A stretch of DNA of 47,783 bases from Gonium pectorale (GCA_001584585.1 LSYV01000005.1:1079323-1127105), one strand, 5' to 3'; counted from the stretch's first letter, positions 24,201 through 35,240 are shown. Notes: generated from the letters alone by a model not told the origin. Translations and numbers: made by a program.

Positions 24201-26299
24201 TAGTCGCCGAGACCCTTGCGCCTGATCCAGGGAGCCCTCGGAACTCACACAGAGCCCAGGTCCTTGCTCCACATCCACAGGTTCTTGGCCCGCCGCAGGT
24301 AGCTGTCGGCTTCCTCGTACTGTCCGTCCCTCGTCAAGACGATGGAAATCGCAGCTAGAGCTGCCACGGCCTGTGGGCGGCAGTTGGGGCGTTTGCAGTT
24401 GTCGTTGCCCAGTTGGGCATTATAACCGGCGGCCGAAAAGGCTGTTGCAGTATTGGTTTGGCATGCGGCGGGGCTTGCCAATGAAACCGGTATTGGTATC
24501 GCTGTGACCCACCCCCGGTTGCACTGGTACCTGCCCGCCACCCCGCATCCGACACCCTTCGCCCCAAGCGACCCCCACCCTTTTACCCAGCCCCCCACCC
24601 ACCCACCTACCCCCCCCCCCCGCACCCATCTCCACCCCACCACCTACCCACCCATCTACCCACCTGGTTCACCACGTCCGCGCCGTCGTGGCACGTCTTG
24701 TTGATGACCCACACCGGCCGGTACAGCTCGGCCGACTCGGTCTGCGGCGCGCCCCAGTACGAGTCCTCCACGTTGTGGTCACCCACCTGCGTGTACGGTA
24801 TGTGCACAACGGCACATGCCGTACCTCGTCATTCGCAGTACCCCAGGTCTGCGTGCCGTTCCCGGGCTGCAGCTGCCGCTCCCCGCAAGCAGCGGCGGCG
24901 AGCGGGTCATGCCGCATAGGGTGCCGCATTCGGGGCGCCGCATTCGGGGCGCCGTCGGCGGGCGCCGCAGGGCGCGGGATCGAGGCGCACAGCGACTTCG
25001 TCCTTTTCACGCGCATTGGGGCAGGGAAAAATAAGATGCAGAGAAAAAGGGAGCCCCCTCTGCGCGTGGGCACCCCGCCGGCCTTCGCTCGCACCTGCGC
25101 TACGAATCGCTCCGGCACTGCCGAACACTGCTTCAAGTAGTCCCCGGCCCACTTCAGGTTGAGCAAGAGGCGGGCAGAGACGTCGTAGTTCAGGGCGTTA
25201 CCCCACTTGAGCATGCCGTACGCCAAGAGTGAAGCCGAGCTGGCAATCGTGTAGCTCGACTTTAGGTGGCCTGGGTGCGGAGATAGGTGGGTGAGGCACG
25301 GTGCAGTGCGGAGGGTGGAAATGAGTGTGCGGGGATCCGGAGGCGAGCTCGGGGCGCACAGGTGCGGCGGCAAGTATAGAGTGCGCGGGTTCGTGGACCG
25401 GTACGGTACTGGGCGCGTTGCAACCGTTGAAGTCGCGCGTCTTATGCAGGGGGTGAGTGGTCCCGCGGCCCCCCGCCCTCGGCGCGCAAGGGACCACCGC
25501 GCTCGTTCGCACATGGACAGTCGAGAGGCAAAGAGTGATACTTGTCCCCGTCACCAAACGCCACAACTGTCTGTTTAATGTATCGCTTACCGCCATCAGT
25601 GTACCTGCAGAGCAGGATGAGCGGTGAAACGGGAGGTTAAGCACAAAACGGGAGGGGCATGGCGGAGCAGACAAGACTCAATCCTACCAGCCGCCGCTTA
25701 GGTCCACCGTCTCGTCGTCGCCGACGAACATGTCGCCTGTGTGGCTTGATGTGCGCCAAGACTCCACTTGCGGCCATGCCCACGACGGGAGCTCACCGCT
25801 CATCTGTGCCTCATAAAACCTGCAAGAAACGCGGAAAAAATGGCCGAGGGCTTGCTTTCGAACGACGACAAATTTAGCTCTTGCCCTAAGACATGAAGGG
25901 GTAACTGGCAGATACGGGGGATCAATATTTTCCCTTGCAGCAGAAGCCAGGGCATCACCCTATCCCCGGGAAGGCAGCATCGCAAAGGGCCAAGCCCGCC
26001 ATGCAGCGCGAGCGAGGCCCACCAACTTGCAAAATTGGCCCCAGACCTGCTTACGCCATGCTCATATTGTTATTTCTATAGCTCATCGCTGGGCCCCTGT
26101 ACGCTAGGCGCGCCTTCACACCTCACTCCAGCTAGCAGGAAACCTACCCCAGGCTCAGGTCGAAGACCTTGGCATAGGTAGAGCTGCCCGGGTCTGCCGC
26201 CGCACTCTGCCAGGAGGCCAGCAGGAAGAGAGCCAGCGCGGCAACGCTCGACAGCAAGGCTGGAGCGCCAGGCCGGAGCCTATTTACAACCTGCGGCAT
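15289..26299 (-). CDS. secreted GH9 endoglucanase-like protein with bulb-lectin array; GH9 active site degenerate
   Basis: Eighteen exons: 26299-26148, 25819-25688, 25604-25591, 25270-25095, 24786-24664, 24370-24249, 23846-23669, 23338-23244, 22870-22758, 22366-22198, 21870-21672, 21388-20849, 20477-19479, 18872-17694, 17452-17281, 16855-16433, 16039-15647, 15407-15289; about 1765 residues, all phases consistent. Residues 1-35 form a signal peptide (hydrophobic core, cut near AAA-D). Residues 51-495 are a full GH9 domain: [73 protein letters not shown] and [13 protein letters not shown]9 enzymes cut beta-1,4-glucans. Here the catalytic Asp-Ala-Gly-Asp is Thr97-Asp-Gly-Gly100 and the proton-donor Glu is Phe477, so hydrolysis is unlikely. 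Residues 510-1765 hold about seven B-lectin-like modules (one reads TNGNLVLY then VLWSSNT) joined by SPPSP linkers. Likely an extracellular-matrix glycan binder. Confidence 0.85.
18200..18540 (-). repeat. codon repeat encoding the longest SPPSP linker
   Basis: GGCGACGGC-type 9- and 18-base units on the + strand encode repeats of PPSP with R, L or S variants on the - strand. This is an extensin-like, probably hydroxyproline-O-glycosylated rod between two lectin modules. Similar, shorter linkers are at 19890-20150 and 21255-21320. Confidence 0.85.
18555..18872 (-). repeat. lectin-module duplicate, copy B
   Basis: This first part of exon 14 of the GH9-lectin gene (from [17 protein letters not shown]) is nearly identical in DNA to the first part of exon 13 at 20155-20477. 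Differences are scattered single bases. Both copies sit at the same place in their exon, directly after the acceptor and before an SPPSP linker. Confidence 0.85.
19021..19185 (+). repeat. dispersed repeat family 2, two copies
   Basis: GAGAAGCCGGAGGCGCACG (from about 19022) and a diverged second copy, GAGAGGTCTGAGGCGCATG (from about 19142), lie about 120 bases apart in the intron between exons 13 and 14 of the GH9-lectin gene. Confidence 0.6.
20155..20477 (-). repeat. lectin-module duplicate, copy A
   Basis: This first part of exon 13 of the GH9-lectin gene ([17 protein letters not shown]) pairs with 18555-18872. The near identity of the DNA, including synonymous sites, suggests a recent duplication or gene conversion. 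Confidence 0.85.
20713..20761. repeat. perfect 11-bp inverted repeat
   Basis: GTACACGCCGT at 20713-20723 pairs with ACGGCGTGTAC at 20751-20761, with a 27-base loop. It lies inside the intron between exons 12 and 13 of the GH9-lectin gene, in a stretch rich in GTACGG words. Confidence 0.7.
22504..22563. repeat. 21-bp tandem repeat, 3 copies
   Basis: A unit built on CAACGGCGCGGCCCCGTGACA is repeated about three times. It lies in the intron between exons 9 and 10 of the GH9-lectin gene. Confidence 0.8.
24793..24824 (-). repeat. hairpin directly upstream of a 3' splice site
   Basis: GTACGGTATGTGC (24793-24805) and GCACATGCCGTAC (24812-24824) form 13-bp arms with one G-U pair and a 6-base loop. 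In the - strand transcript the stem ends a few bases before the AG acceptor of GH9-lectin exon 5 (exon starts at 24786). Confidence 0.65.
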
Positions 26300-28304
26300 C
26301 TTTCCTTGGTTTGAGGAAAGTCCCCGCCTACTTACAACTACTCTGCAGGGGCGCCCCTTAATAGGGGCTACGGGAAAACGTATCGTGACAAGAACGGACC
26401 GGGTACGTCAAGACGAAGGCACACTGTCCCATTTTATGCGCATGCACTGCTACATACCACCTTCCTCATTTCCGTATCCAGTTATATGGACATGCACATG
26501 CCGCAAAAGCAACAGCTCGGGGCCCCAATGATACTGTGAAAAAGCGCTAGTGAAGAACCCGTATTATTGTTTCTTGTTTCAGCTGAAACGCAAAGGCTGC
26601 GCAGTGACCAACTGCTGCTGAAACCTTTTTTGGGCTGCCTTTGCGGAGAGCCTTGGCTTCCAAAGTTAGTCGGGTATTCTGAGGTTGTGTGCTCATTTTT
26701 GCTGCCCTCGATATCTTGGTGGGCTGTAAGGCGGCCCGCTTTCATGGCCATCACCCGATACCGGGGGGGCCAGCAAGGGCGGGCGGGAGTGTGCATGGCG
26801 ATGGAGGGATACAGCCTGAACTCATTCACAAGGGCAATGCTACTCGTCCATTCCCACTCCTTCCTGACACTCTTCTCGCACGCCACTGCCACGACAAATA
26901 AATCAAGTGCGCGTCCGTGCACGTCCGTGCTTCCAAGGCCCAGTCCGGCCCAACTGGCAGAGCGTACGTGTGTACGGTCTGCTCGCTGGCCCGCTTTCGT
27001 CGCTTTCCTGAGGTCTACACCGACTCCGGCCCGCCCCCCGCCGGTCTCACTGGGTTTGGGCGAGGGCCCGGGGGCCGAAAACCTGCCTTCGGGTATTGAG
27101 AATTGTGGTGTTGGGCCCAGCTTCAGATTGGGCAATGTGGGCAATGCAAGCAGCCAGCCGGTGGTGATCCGGGGCGCGCGCCCACCGGAACGTGAGGAGC
27201 TGCCGCGAGCTAAGGCCCTCTTTCATCATTCCAGGTCTGGCGTATTCGCTACAGGGCTCGGGGAAACGGCCCTCCCTCCTACCTAAACTCACGGCACCGC
27301 ATTCGAGGAGGCCAAACGACCAAACTGACGTACCGCCGTACGAAGCAACCTGCCAAAGAAAGAGGAAGCCGCTCATACAACCTGGCTATCTTCCGTCGGG
27401 ACAAATCGTTCGGCAAGACAGAAGGATTGAAACTCGACACGCTTTTCGTCCACGGCCGGGTTAGTCTGGGTGGATCGTTTGTCGACCGCTCCATAGACTG
27501 AGCTCCTTTCACGGGCTAGTTTATTCGTTCAAGCACTCCTTCTTCCAGCCCCTAGTTTTTGTTTGGGCCGCCCGAAAAGGCCCCCCCCCCCGGAATGCGG
27601 CCAACCACCCCAAAGTGGGTATTTCTCCAAACAACAGTTTAGGATAGCCAGGCTGCGCCTTCGGATACGACATGGACTGTCGGGTTGGTCGGTGCACGGT
27701 ACAGTAACTGTACTGCAAGGCGGACGTTCATTGCTTGTCAAGTCATTCAGTAGAGTGGCCCTCCCGTCCGAGAGGGACCAGCATGCCAGGGTATCGGCGG
27801 CCGTGCCGTTCGCAAAACCGCGTGCGGGCCCACCCACCCTGCCCACGCACCCAGACTCCAGCGCCTGCGCCCAGCGGCTAAAAGTCGGCAACGAAGCGGA
27901 CGCTGACGAAGCGAAATGTCCCGATCGCCCGAAGCACTCTGACATTGGTCACTACCGTATTCATTGCGGAGACCCGAGGAGGTCATAGATATGGGTTTGT
28001 GGGGTTCGGTCACGGGGATACGAAAATGGTTCGTACCACGGGATGCAGTGTGGATGCAGGATCGGAAGCCGACTGGATTGGCCAACACCCTTTAGATCCG
28101 TGACCGACTTACACCACCTGGATCAGGCGGATTAGACCCTATGTCATCCCACTGCCCAGTGTGGGGCTGCCACGCACGAGACCATCGGCACGCTTCGAAA
28201 CCAAAGGCCCTCAACTGTAACTGTAAGTTGCCAAGGCCGCAGTTTACTGTGACTATCTTTCAGCCATTTTCGGGATCTTATACTTGCTCACCCGGCATGT
28301 CGAA
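26300..28304. promoter_or_regulatory. intergenic region between the divergent GH9-lectin and LRR genes
   Basis: Two kilobases lie between the two start codons. Both promoters and 5' UTRs should be here. Open frames at 26482-27144 (-), 26567-27286 (+) and 27563-27988 (+) overlap each other on opposite strands and show no domain, so I do not call genes. The stretch 26300-26720 is noticeably AT-richer than the exons. Confidence 0.45.
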
Positions 28305-31300
28305 ATGGATGCGACGCCGCACGTTGGCATGACTGGCCGAGAATGCGCCAGCCGCCTGCTCGACGTCCTCCACGAAGCCCCGCGCATATGGTCCATGTTG
28401 CGACCCCAAGATGCCGTGACGCTCCGGCTTTGCAGCCAGCAGGCGCGCGCCCTGCACGATGCAGCGTGCACGGCGATGAGCATCACCATCCGACGGCGCC
28501 ACGAGGCGGAGCAGGCTGTAGCGGCGCTACGGCGGGTCGTGGTCCGCGGATGTCGGCCTCAGGAGCTGGCAGTCGCTGCGGGAGAGCCCCTGCCGCCGGG
28601 CGCGACGTGAGAGCCCGGGGCGATGGGGCTTGGGGGTCGTCTGTTCCGGGCCGGGTTAGGCAATGCCAACCAAGATCGGGCGAACGGAACGCTAGCAGCA
28701 CGACTTCCCGGTGTGCGATAGGAATCAGGGGGTGGTAGTACGTACCACAAGTATCGGAGACCGAGAGAGGCTGTGACGTAGCCGGGCGGGTGGGGCCGGT
28801 GCGTGTGTCTGGGGTGGTGCGAGTTGCGGGTGCCGCATGACGCATCCCGTGGCATCACGCATATCCCTCCCCCGGATAGCTCAGCGTCCTGGCGTCCCCC
28901 CGCCCGCTTGCCTCTCCTGCACTGCCCTGCGCGCCAGACCGCGCATACACACACATACACACTTTCGGCGCCACCACCATAGCCCACTTAGGTCACAGGG
29001 TCCTGCTCTGTCATTCGTCGTATTTGCGCTACGTTTTCACTTCTCGCCTCTGACATTCCTCGCCGTGCCCCTTCCCTGCCCCTTCCCGCCGCTCCGCCTG
29101 GCGCGGCTCGCTTTCCCGGTGCTTGTAGGTGAGACAACGGCAGTCAGCGGGTCGGGGGGAAGGGTGGGCGGGGGGCCGGGAGACATGCACCAGCCCACAT
29201 GCGATGCACGTAGGCCAGACTAGGCGCACCCCAGCACGGCATTGCATAGGGTCACCCCAGAGAGAATTCTGGGCCGCATCGGGGGCTACGGTGGTGATCG
29301 CCGCCGAACTAACATGCAGGGACATCACCCCTTCGAGTACCTCTGGAGCTGGGTCCTACAACGACATCCTCACTTGCGCTTACGCTCGTCGTATGCGTTG
29401 TTCTTTTTCAACACACACTTACGCTCGTCGTATGCGTTTTCCTTTTCAACACACACACACACACGTAATTTTCGCGCATACGCTCGTCGTATGCGTTTGC
29501 GTTTTCAACACACACACATATATGTGCAGGGGCTCTGGACCACGCGGTCTGCCGGCGGTGACTGCAGCCCCTTGCCGCCACCACCGCTGCTAACCGCGCG
29601 CATTCCTTCCAGGCTGGAACTGCTCGCGCTCTGTGGCCATGCGGCGCTGCGCGTGTCGCTGCGAGGCAACCAATCCGCGGCTGCCTTGCGGGACCTCGCC
29701 GCCGCCGCCGCTGCGCGGCCGCCGCCGCTGCCCTCGCTGCGGCACCTGTCGCTGGATCTGACGGACTCAGCGGCCAGCCAAGCCGCCGCCGCCGCCCTGG
29801 CGGCGCCAGCGCTCGGGCCGCGCCTAACCTCCCTAGAGCTCAACCTCTACAGCGGCGCCGTACTGCCGTACGAGGGCCTGGCGGGCTGTACGGCGCTGGG
29901 GCAGCTGCGGGTGACGCTGAGCATTGGGAGGCGTGCAAACATTGGGCCCTTCAAGTACGGATCGCAGCTGGCGGCGCCGCGGGGCGGCAGCAGGCAGTCG
30001 ATGGGCTTGGCGGCGGCGGCGACGCAGCGCGCAGCACGGCGCTTGGGCACTGGCAAAGCGGAGGAGGTGGAAGAGGGGCACGCGGCGGCAGACGCGGTGG
30101 GGCCTCCGGCGCAGGCAGGGCCGACAGGTCCTGCAGCAGCGGCGGCGGCGACGGCGGCGGGGGCAGCGGCGAGTATGGGCGGGGCGCACGGAGCTCAGTC
30201 CTCTGGCTGTGGGGGCGGTGGCGGCCGGGCCGGTGGGTAACACCTCCATCTTTAACCCGTAGTGGCCGCGTGCGCCCGTCCAACCCCGGCCGTAGTGCCT
30301 TGCCGCCATCCCATCCCATCCCATCCCATTAGGGGTCATTCGGAATGAGCCACTCCATGCCAGCTTGCCTGCTCAGCGAGGGCACGCGCCTGCTCCCATC
30401 ACAGTGACGATCACAGAGGCCATCACAGCGACCGAAGGAGTGACCAATACTGTGACCTAGTGCGCCGGCGCCGTCAGCGCGCACACGAGGCTGGGCGTTT
30501 AGTGGTGTGTATGTCCACTTGGGAGCGGCTGTCGTCCCATGCTGCTCCCGCCGCCCCATCCAACTCCTCTCCGCTCCCCTCTCCCCTTGAGCCTTTCCGT
30601 CGTACTGGCTCCCGTTTGGCCGGCCCCGCAGTTCCGCCCGCCATCGCCGCAATCGCGTCGCTCACACAGCTGCGCTGCCTGGAGCTGTGCGGAACGTCCA
30701 TCGACCGGATCCTGGATCCGCCGTACCGCTTGCTCGGCCTCAGCGCGCTCCGGAACCTGGATCGCCTGATGATGGACCTCCCCTCGCAGCCGTACGACAT
30801 CGCCGCCGCCACGGCGGAGGCGGCGACGGCAGGCCGGCGGGCCGCCGGTGACGCAGCCGTCGTGCCCTTGGCGGCCTGGCCCTTGCACGGTGGCGCCGCC
30901 GGCGCCCTTGCCGCCGGCGCCACCGAAAGGCCCCATGCCAACATCCCCACGGCAGGCAGTGACGGCAGCAGCTGGCAGCTCGGGCCACTGCTTGCGGCCC
31001 TCACGTGGATTCGGGATCTGGACTTGGGATTGTCGTACGCGGTGCCGCAGGAGGCGCTGCCGTCTCTGGCGGCCCTCACGGCCCTGACCCGCCTGCGCTG
31101 CGGCACGCTCCTGGCGCTGCCGCCGTGGGCTCGTGAGTGGTACCAGCACCAGCAGCCGCAGCACCCGCAGCCGGACGTCGCGCGGGGGGGCCGGGACGCG
31201 CACAATGTACGGCAGGTACGGCAAGCACCTTTGTGCGGCGAGGACGGTGAGCCGGTGGGCGTTGCGGCTGCCTTGTGGCGGCGTGGTTCAGGCGCCGATG

Positions 31301-33308
31301 TTGGCAACCGTTAATGCCGCGGCTGGCCTGACGCTGGGCCCGCGCCCGCGTCCCGCCACAGGATGGCTGTTCAGGAAGCGGCGCCGTCGGCGGCAGTGCG
31401 GCGCTGCAGGTGCCGCTGCAGCTGCCGCTACCGCACTCGCTGGTGGAGCTGGAGGTGCGGGGGTTGGGTTGCAGTTCTGGGGCTGCAGGTCTGGGGCTGT
31501 TGGAATGGGAGGTGCTTTGCAAAGCAGTTGTGCGCTGCTTGCTGAGCGGCGGTCATAAACGCTGGACGGAAGGCTTTGGGAAGCAGGCACAGCAATGGCA
31601 GCGTGCCAGGCAAGTTCGTCATGTAGTGGCAGAAGGGTATGTGCCACTCTCGTGGCCGCTCCTTCCGTCTCGCTCGCTAAACCCAAACACGATGCTTTAC
31701 CGCCTCCTCTCGCCATCCCCCCACTGCGCAGTTTGCCGCCCTGCCGGCGGTGCCTGTCCTGGCGTCGCTTGCTGTCCTGCCGATGTTGGCGACCCTGCGG
31801 GTGGTGCACATCCCCGCGCCCGCCCCCGGCGCTGGCAGCTGGGCTGTGAGGGCCCATTGTGCTGCAGGTGAGAGCGTCCATCACGCAGACGGAGACAGCG
31901 GCCGCTGCGCGCCCTCCGGCGTTCCGCCCGGACCTGTTAGGCAGCGCGGCGGCCCGCCACGCTGCGCCACCGCTGCCGACAGTGGTTGCCCTGGCGGGGC
32001 CGGTGGCGGGGCCGGTGGCGGGGCCGGTGCGGAGCCCTCGCTTCTCGCTGCCCGCACAGCGGGGGCAGGCGCAGCCGCCGCCCACACTGCGGGTGCTGTG
32101 AGGGAGCCGACACAGGGTAGCGGTGGCGTCTGGGGGCAGCTTGGGGTGGGCCCGGCGGTCTGCGTCGCGGCTGGACCAGCAGCGGCGTCAAGGCCGGCGA
32201 CGACTGGTGGCGCTGCCGCCAGCGCTGGCGCCGGCGCCTCGGGTCTTGATGCCCGGCCAGCCCTGCCGCATCGCCGACCGATGGAGGGGGAGCTGGCGGC
32301 GCCAAATGCTGATGCCGGAGGGTCACTGAGCGGCAGGGATTGGCCCCCCGGCGCCGGCATGGCCGCCGTTGCCGGCGCTGCCGTCGAGCCCCTGCGGCTC
32401 GCCCTTGTTGGGGACCACTTCCTGCACCAGAGCGGCGCGGCGGGCCGGCCGGAGGAGATGGCGGCGGCGGCGGCGCTGCTGCGGAGGGCGCTGCCGGCGG
32501 CGGCGCTGCGGCGCATTGCGCTGCAGCCGTTCCGCTGCTCACCGGCGTCGCTGGCGGGGCCGCAGGCGGGGTGGGTGTCGGAGTTGGCGCCGCTAGCGGG
32601 GGCGGTGGAGTCGGTGGAGCTGGCGGGGTTCGGCCTGGAGGCGGGCGACCTCACGGCCCTGAGCGCGGCGCTGCCGAGGATGCGAGTAAGCGCTGTAACG
32701 GATGAGTGGGTTGGGGCGGGGGCGGATAGGCGGAGGGTAGGGAGGTCGGGGATGGTCGGGCCGGGCCGGAGGGCAGGAGACCTGGCTGCTAACACAGGCT
32801 CTGACGGGTACATGTACCTCTCTTTCCTGTTTGGGTTGCGTACGTCCCCGCAGGTCCTCTGTCTAAAGCTCGTGATACAGTCAGTGTGTCCTCTGAAACC
32901 CATCCCCCCTTGCCTCCTCAGGCCCTCAGCCTCTTCATGTGTCAGCTCGACGTCGATGCTGTACGACACCTGCAGGACGAGCAGCGCGAGCGCCCCTCCC
33001 TGGCGCTCATGGTCGACGCCAGCTGCCGCTACGTGACGCCATACGGTACGGCACCTGACGGAGCGGAGCCGTACGGCGAGGAGGGCCCCGTGAGCGACGA
33101 GTTCGTCGACGAGGCGGAGATTCCTGAACTGGATCCGGAACCGCACGGCATCTGGCCGGTAGCGGTTGAGCTCCAACGGGCGTACGAACGGGCGCTGGAT
33201 GTTACGGACGACGAGCGCGGCGGCGACACGGGAGACGATGCGGAGGAGGGGGAGGGCGAGGAGCTTGGGGAGGGGGAGGAGGCGGAGGCGGGCCTTGAGT
33301 TGTACTGA
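28305..33308 (+). CDS. leucine-rich-repeat protein with F-box-like N-terminus
   Basis: Six exons: 28305-28606, 29613-30232, 30632-31132, 31375-31511, 31732-32685, 32922-33308; 966 residues, phases consistent. The N-terminus (WSMLRPQDAVTLRLCS, near residues 27-42) resembles the helical F-box-like start common in volvocine LRR proteins. LRR segments follow in several exons (LPSLRHLSLDLTD; LTQLRCLELCGTS; LAALTALTRLRCG; HSLVELEVRGL; LAGAVESVELAGFGL). Between them are long Ala/Gly-rich inserts, for example in the second half of exon 2 and most of the first half of exon 5. The C-terminal tail is strongly acidic (DDAEEGEGEELGEGEE). No signal peptide or transmembrane helix is evident, so it is probably intracellular and mediates protein contacts. 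The ATG at 28305 was chosen; CTG or TTG-initiated extensions upstream are not needed. Intron 1 carries a dispersed repeat copy. The exon 2 end (GTGGGT donor) is the least certain junction. Confidence 0.7.
29276..29405 (-). repeat. dispersed repeat family 1, copy 2
   Basis: This is a reverse-orientation copy of the element at 14999-15122 and 47070-47203. It lies in intron 1 of the LRR gene. The open frame that crosses it (29129-29593) merely translates the repeat. Confidence 0.88.
29381..29520. repeat. three tandem copies of a repeat end plus (AC)n
   Basis: ACGCTCGTCGTATGCGTT followed by T-rich sequence and CAACACACAC occurs three times in a row. The first copy is the terminus of family 1 copy 2, so the end of that element seems to have been amplified. 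Confidence 0.8.
30307..30330. repeat. (ATCCC)n microsatellite
   Basis: Five consecutive ATCCC-type units lie in the intron between exons 2 and 3 of the LRR gene. Confidence 0.85.
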
Positions 33309-33402
33309 GCGCCGGGCTGCGAGGTGGGAGCGAAGTGCGGGCGACGCGCGGGTGTCGGGCCTGATGGCGCTGGCGGTGTGAGGCGAGGCGGGTGGGTGTG
33401 TG

Positions 33403-33407
33403 TGTAA
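33403..33407 (+). terminator. TGTAA poly(A) signal of the LRR gene
   Basis: TGTAA lies 95 bases after the TGA stop at 33308 on the same strand. Confidence 0.6.
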
Positions 33408-33759
33408 GGCAACACAGAGCCGCGGGTCTGCGGTGTTGCGGCGTTTTGGTCTACTTTACAGCCTCCGATAGGGACTGAGGGAACTACCGGCCCACAGTCA
33501 AGGGCCCATGGGCCCGGCAGACAGAGGAGGATCAGAGGCAGGCGGCAAGCGCTGTGGGCGACAGGGGTACCGTAGTAATTCACGGCACGAGGCTGGCCCG
33601 CGGGCGCACGGGGCCGCGCCGTCAGTGACCAACAGACCGGGTCAGCGGCGGATGCTTGCGCGTTTCTTTCGGGTTCTGGACCTTACGGCTAAGACAACGG
33701 GTGTTTCACTACCTCTGCTATGGCAGGTCGTAAGCCGATCGCCTCGTGTGGCCTGCAGC

Positions 33760-33815
33760 GGCCTGTTACCTGCATCTGCCTCTGGGCGGCCTGTTACCTG
33801 CATCTGCCACTGGGC
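33760..33815. repeat. tandem duplication of 28 bp
   Basis: GGCCTGTTACCTGCATCTGC plus CNCTGGGC occurs twice head to tail with one changed base. Confidence 0.85.
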
Positions 33816-34403
33816 GGCCTGCCTGACTTGGCGTGGAGTAGCGGAGGACGGCGGCCATGCCAGCGCGGCGGGCTGTGCCGGCCTGCCGGTCTGCCACCTG
33901 ATGCTGTGCACCAGTGCACGCTGTGCGGCGCACATGCACGTACCGTACTCGTGTGTTGAAATGAAACGACGCGTACTCGTGTGTGTGCACCCTGTGCGCG
34001 GCCCAGGCAGCAGGCTGAAGTTTCGGTCCCCGGGGGCCCAACCCACCAGCATGCTGCTCACAACGAGCAGCCCCCAGCCTCGCAGGGTGGGCATGCGCCC
34101 CCACCCCCCGACCCCGCTTGTGGTGCGGAGTGAAGGGGTTCAGGGGGTAACAAGAAAGGGAAACGGGTCCAGTAGGGGCTCCAAAGCCGATGCTCCGAAG
34201 GGGCACCTCGCGCCGGCTGCGACGCGCTCCACCGTATCCGCTCACGGCGAGGAACGGCCCGAACCGCACGCGCACCGCGCACCGTGCACGCACGGCTAGC
34301 CGACACGGGCCGCCTTCCCGCTGAGTGGAAGTGGGCAGGGCGCTAGCCAGAGCAGGGACAGGGACCGGGGAGCGGCAATTGGCCCATCCTGCGCTGACGC
34401 TTT

Positions 34404-34572
34404 GAAGGGACAACCTCCCCCCTTCACCCCCCCCCCTTCAGAAAATAAAACCTCTCCCGATCAGCGAGGATGGCGGGAAACACAATTGTGCGCCCTGGGA
34501 AGGGGGAAGGGACACCCTCCCCCCTTCAACCCCTCTCCCGATCAGCGAGAAACACGATTGTGCGCCCCGGGA
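34404..34572. repeat. imperfect tandem duplication, units about 95 and 67 bp
   Basis: Both units run from GAAGGGACA through CTCTCCCGATCAGCGAG to ATTGTGCGCCC. The first copy has an extra AT-rich piece (AAAATAAAA). Function is unknown. Confidence 0.8.
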
Positions 34573-35235
34573 CACAGCCATGTACGCAGCCGCTGATTGG
34601 CGCAGGGGCTAGGTTTGGTTTCGTGGTTCCTGCCAGCGGCGAGCGCACGGCGGGCGACTGGCGGGTTACATCTAACATGGATGGCAGGGTACAGCCCTCC
34701 CCCAAAACACCCCAAACGTGCCAAAACAACGCTCCGTTGCGGCTGCCTTTGCCAGGTGGCTGCGACCGGCCCTTGCCGACAACCAAAGAGCGGAATGCAC
34801 CCTCCCAAGGGCCCAACGCCCCAACCGTCTCACTGCACAACCGCCAACCGCCACGATCGCACAACCCGCCACAAGAGCCCCTAGGCCCCAGCACAGCTGG
34901 GACCAGGCTCTACGCTATCTGGGAGACATAGAAGCGAGGGAGGGCCGCGCACGAATACCCAGCCATGAGGCACCAGTGCCTGAAGGGGCGCTGGTGTCCT
35001 GGTGCTGTCGTACATACAGCAGGGCACACAGCGGCACCGATGCCCTGCTCCGTGACACCTTCCGCCTCACAAGCACGCCCGGTGCCGGTCCATGGCGATA
35101 CATACTGCTAAGCCATACATTGTGTGCTTTGCCCCATCATGTCAAGACAAGCCAGCCGAAAACAGCGGGTCCGCGGCCCTCCACACCCGCCCACCCGCAT
35201 CCACACTGCGGCACCCGTGCCCCCCCATCGTCTTT

Positions 35236-35240
35236 TTACA
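35236..35240 (-). terminator. candidate poly(A) signal of the M11 peptidase gene
   Basis: TTACA on + (TGTAA on -) lies about 600 bases downstream of the stop codon at 35840. Confidence 0.45.

Noticed and set aside
26482..27286. Overlapping long frames on both strands
   Set aside because: No recognisable domain and no biased codon use; kept only as a low-interest observation.
29129..29593. Open frame crossing the LRR gene's first intron
   Set aside because: It translates dispersed repeat family 1 and its (AC)n tail; similar translations arise at the other repeat copies.
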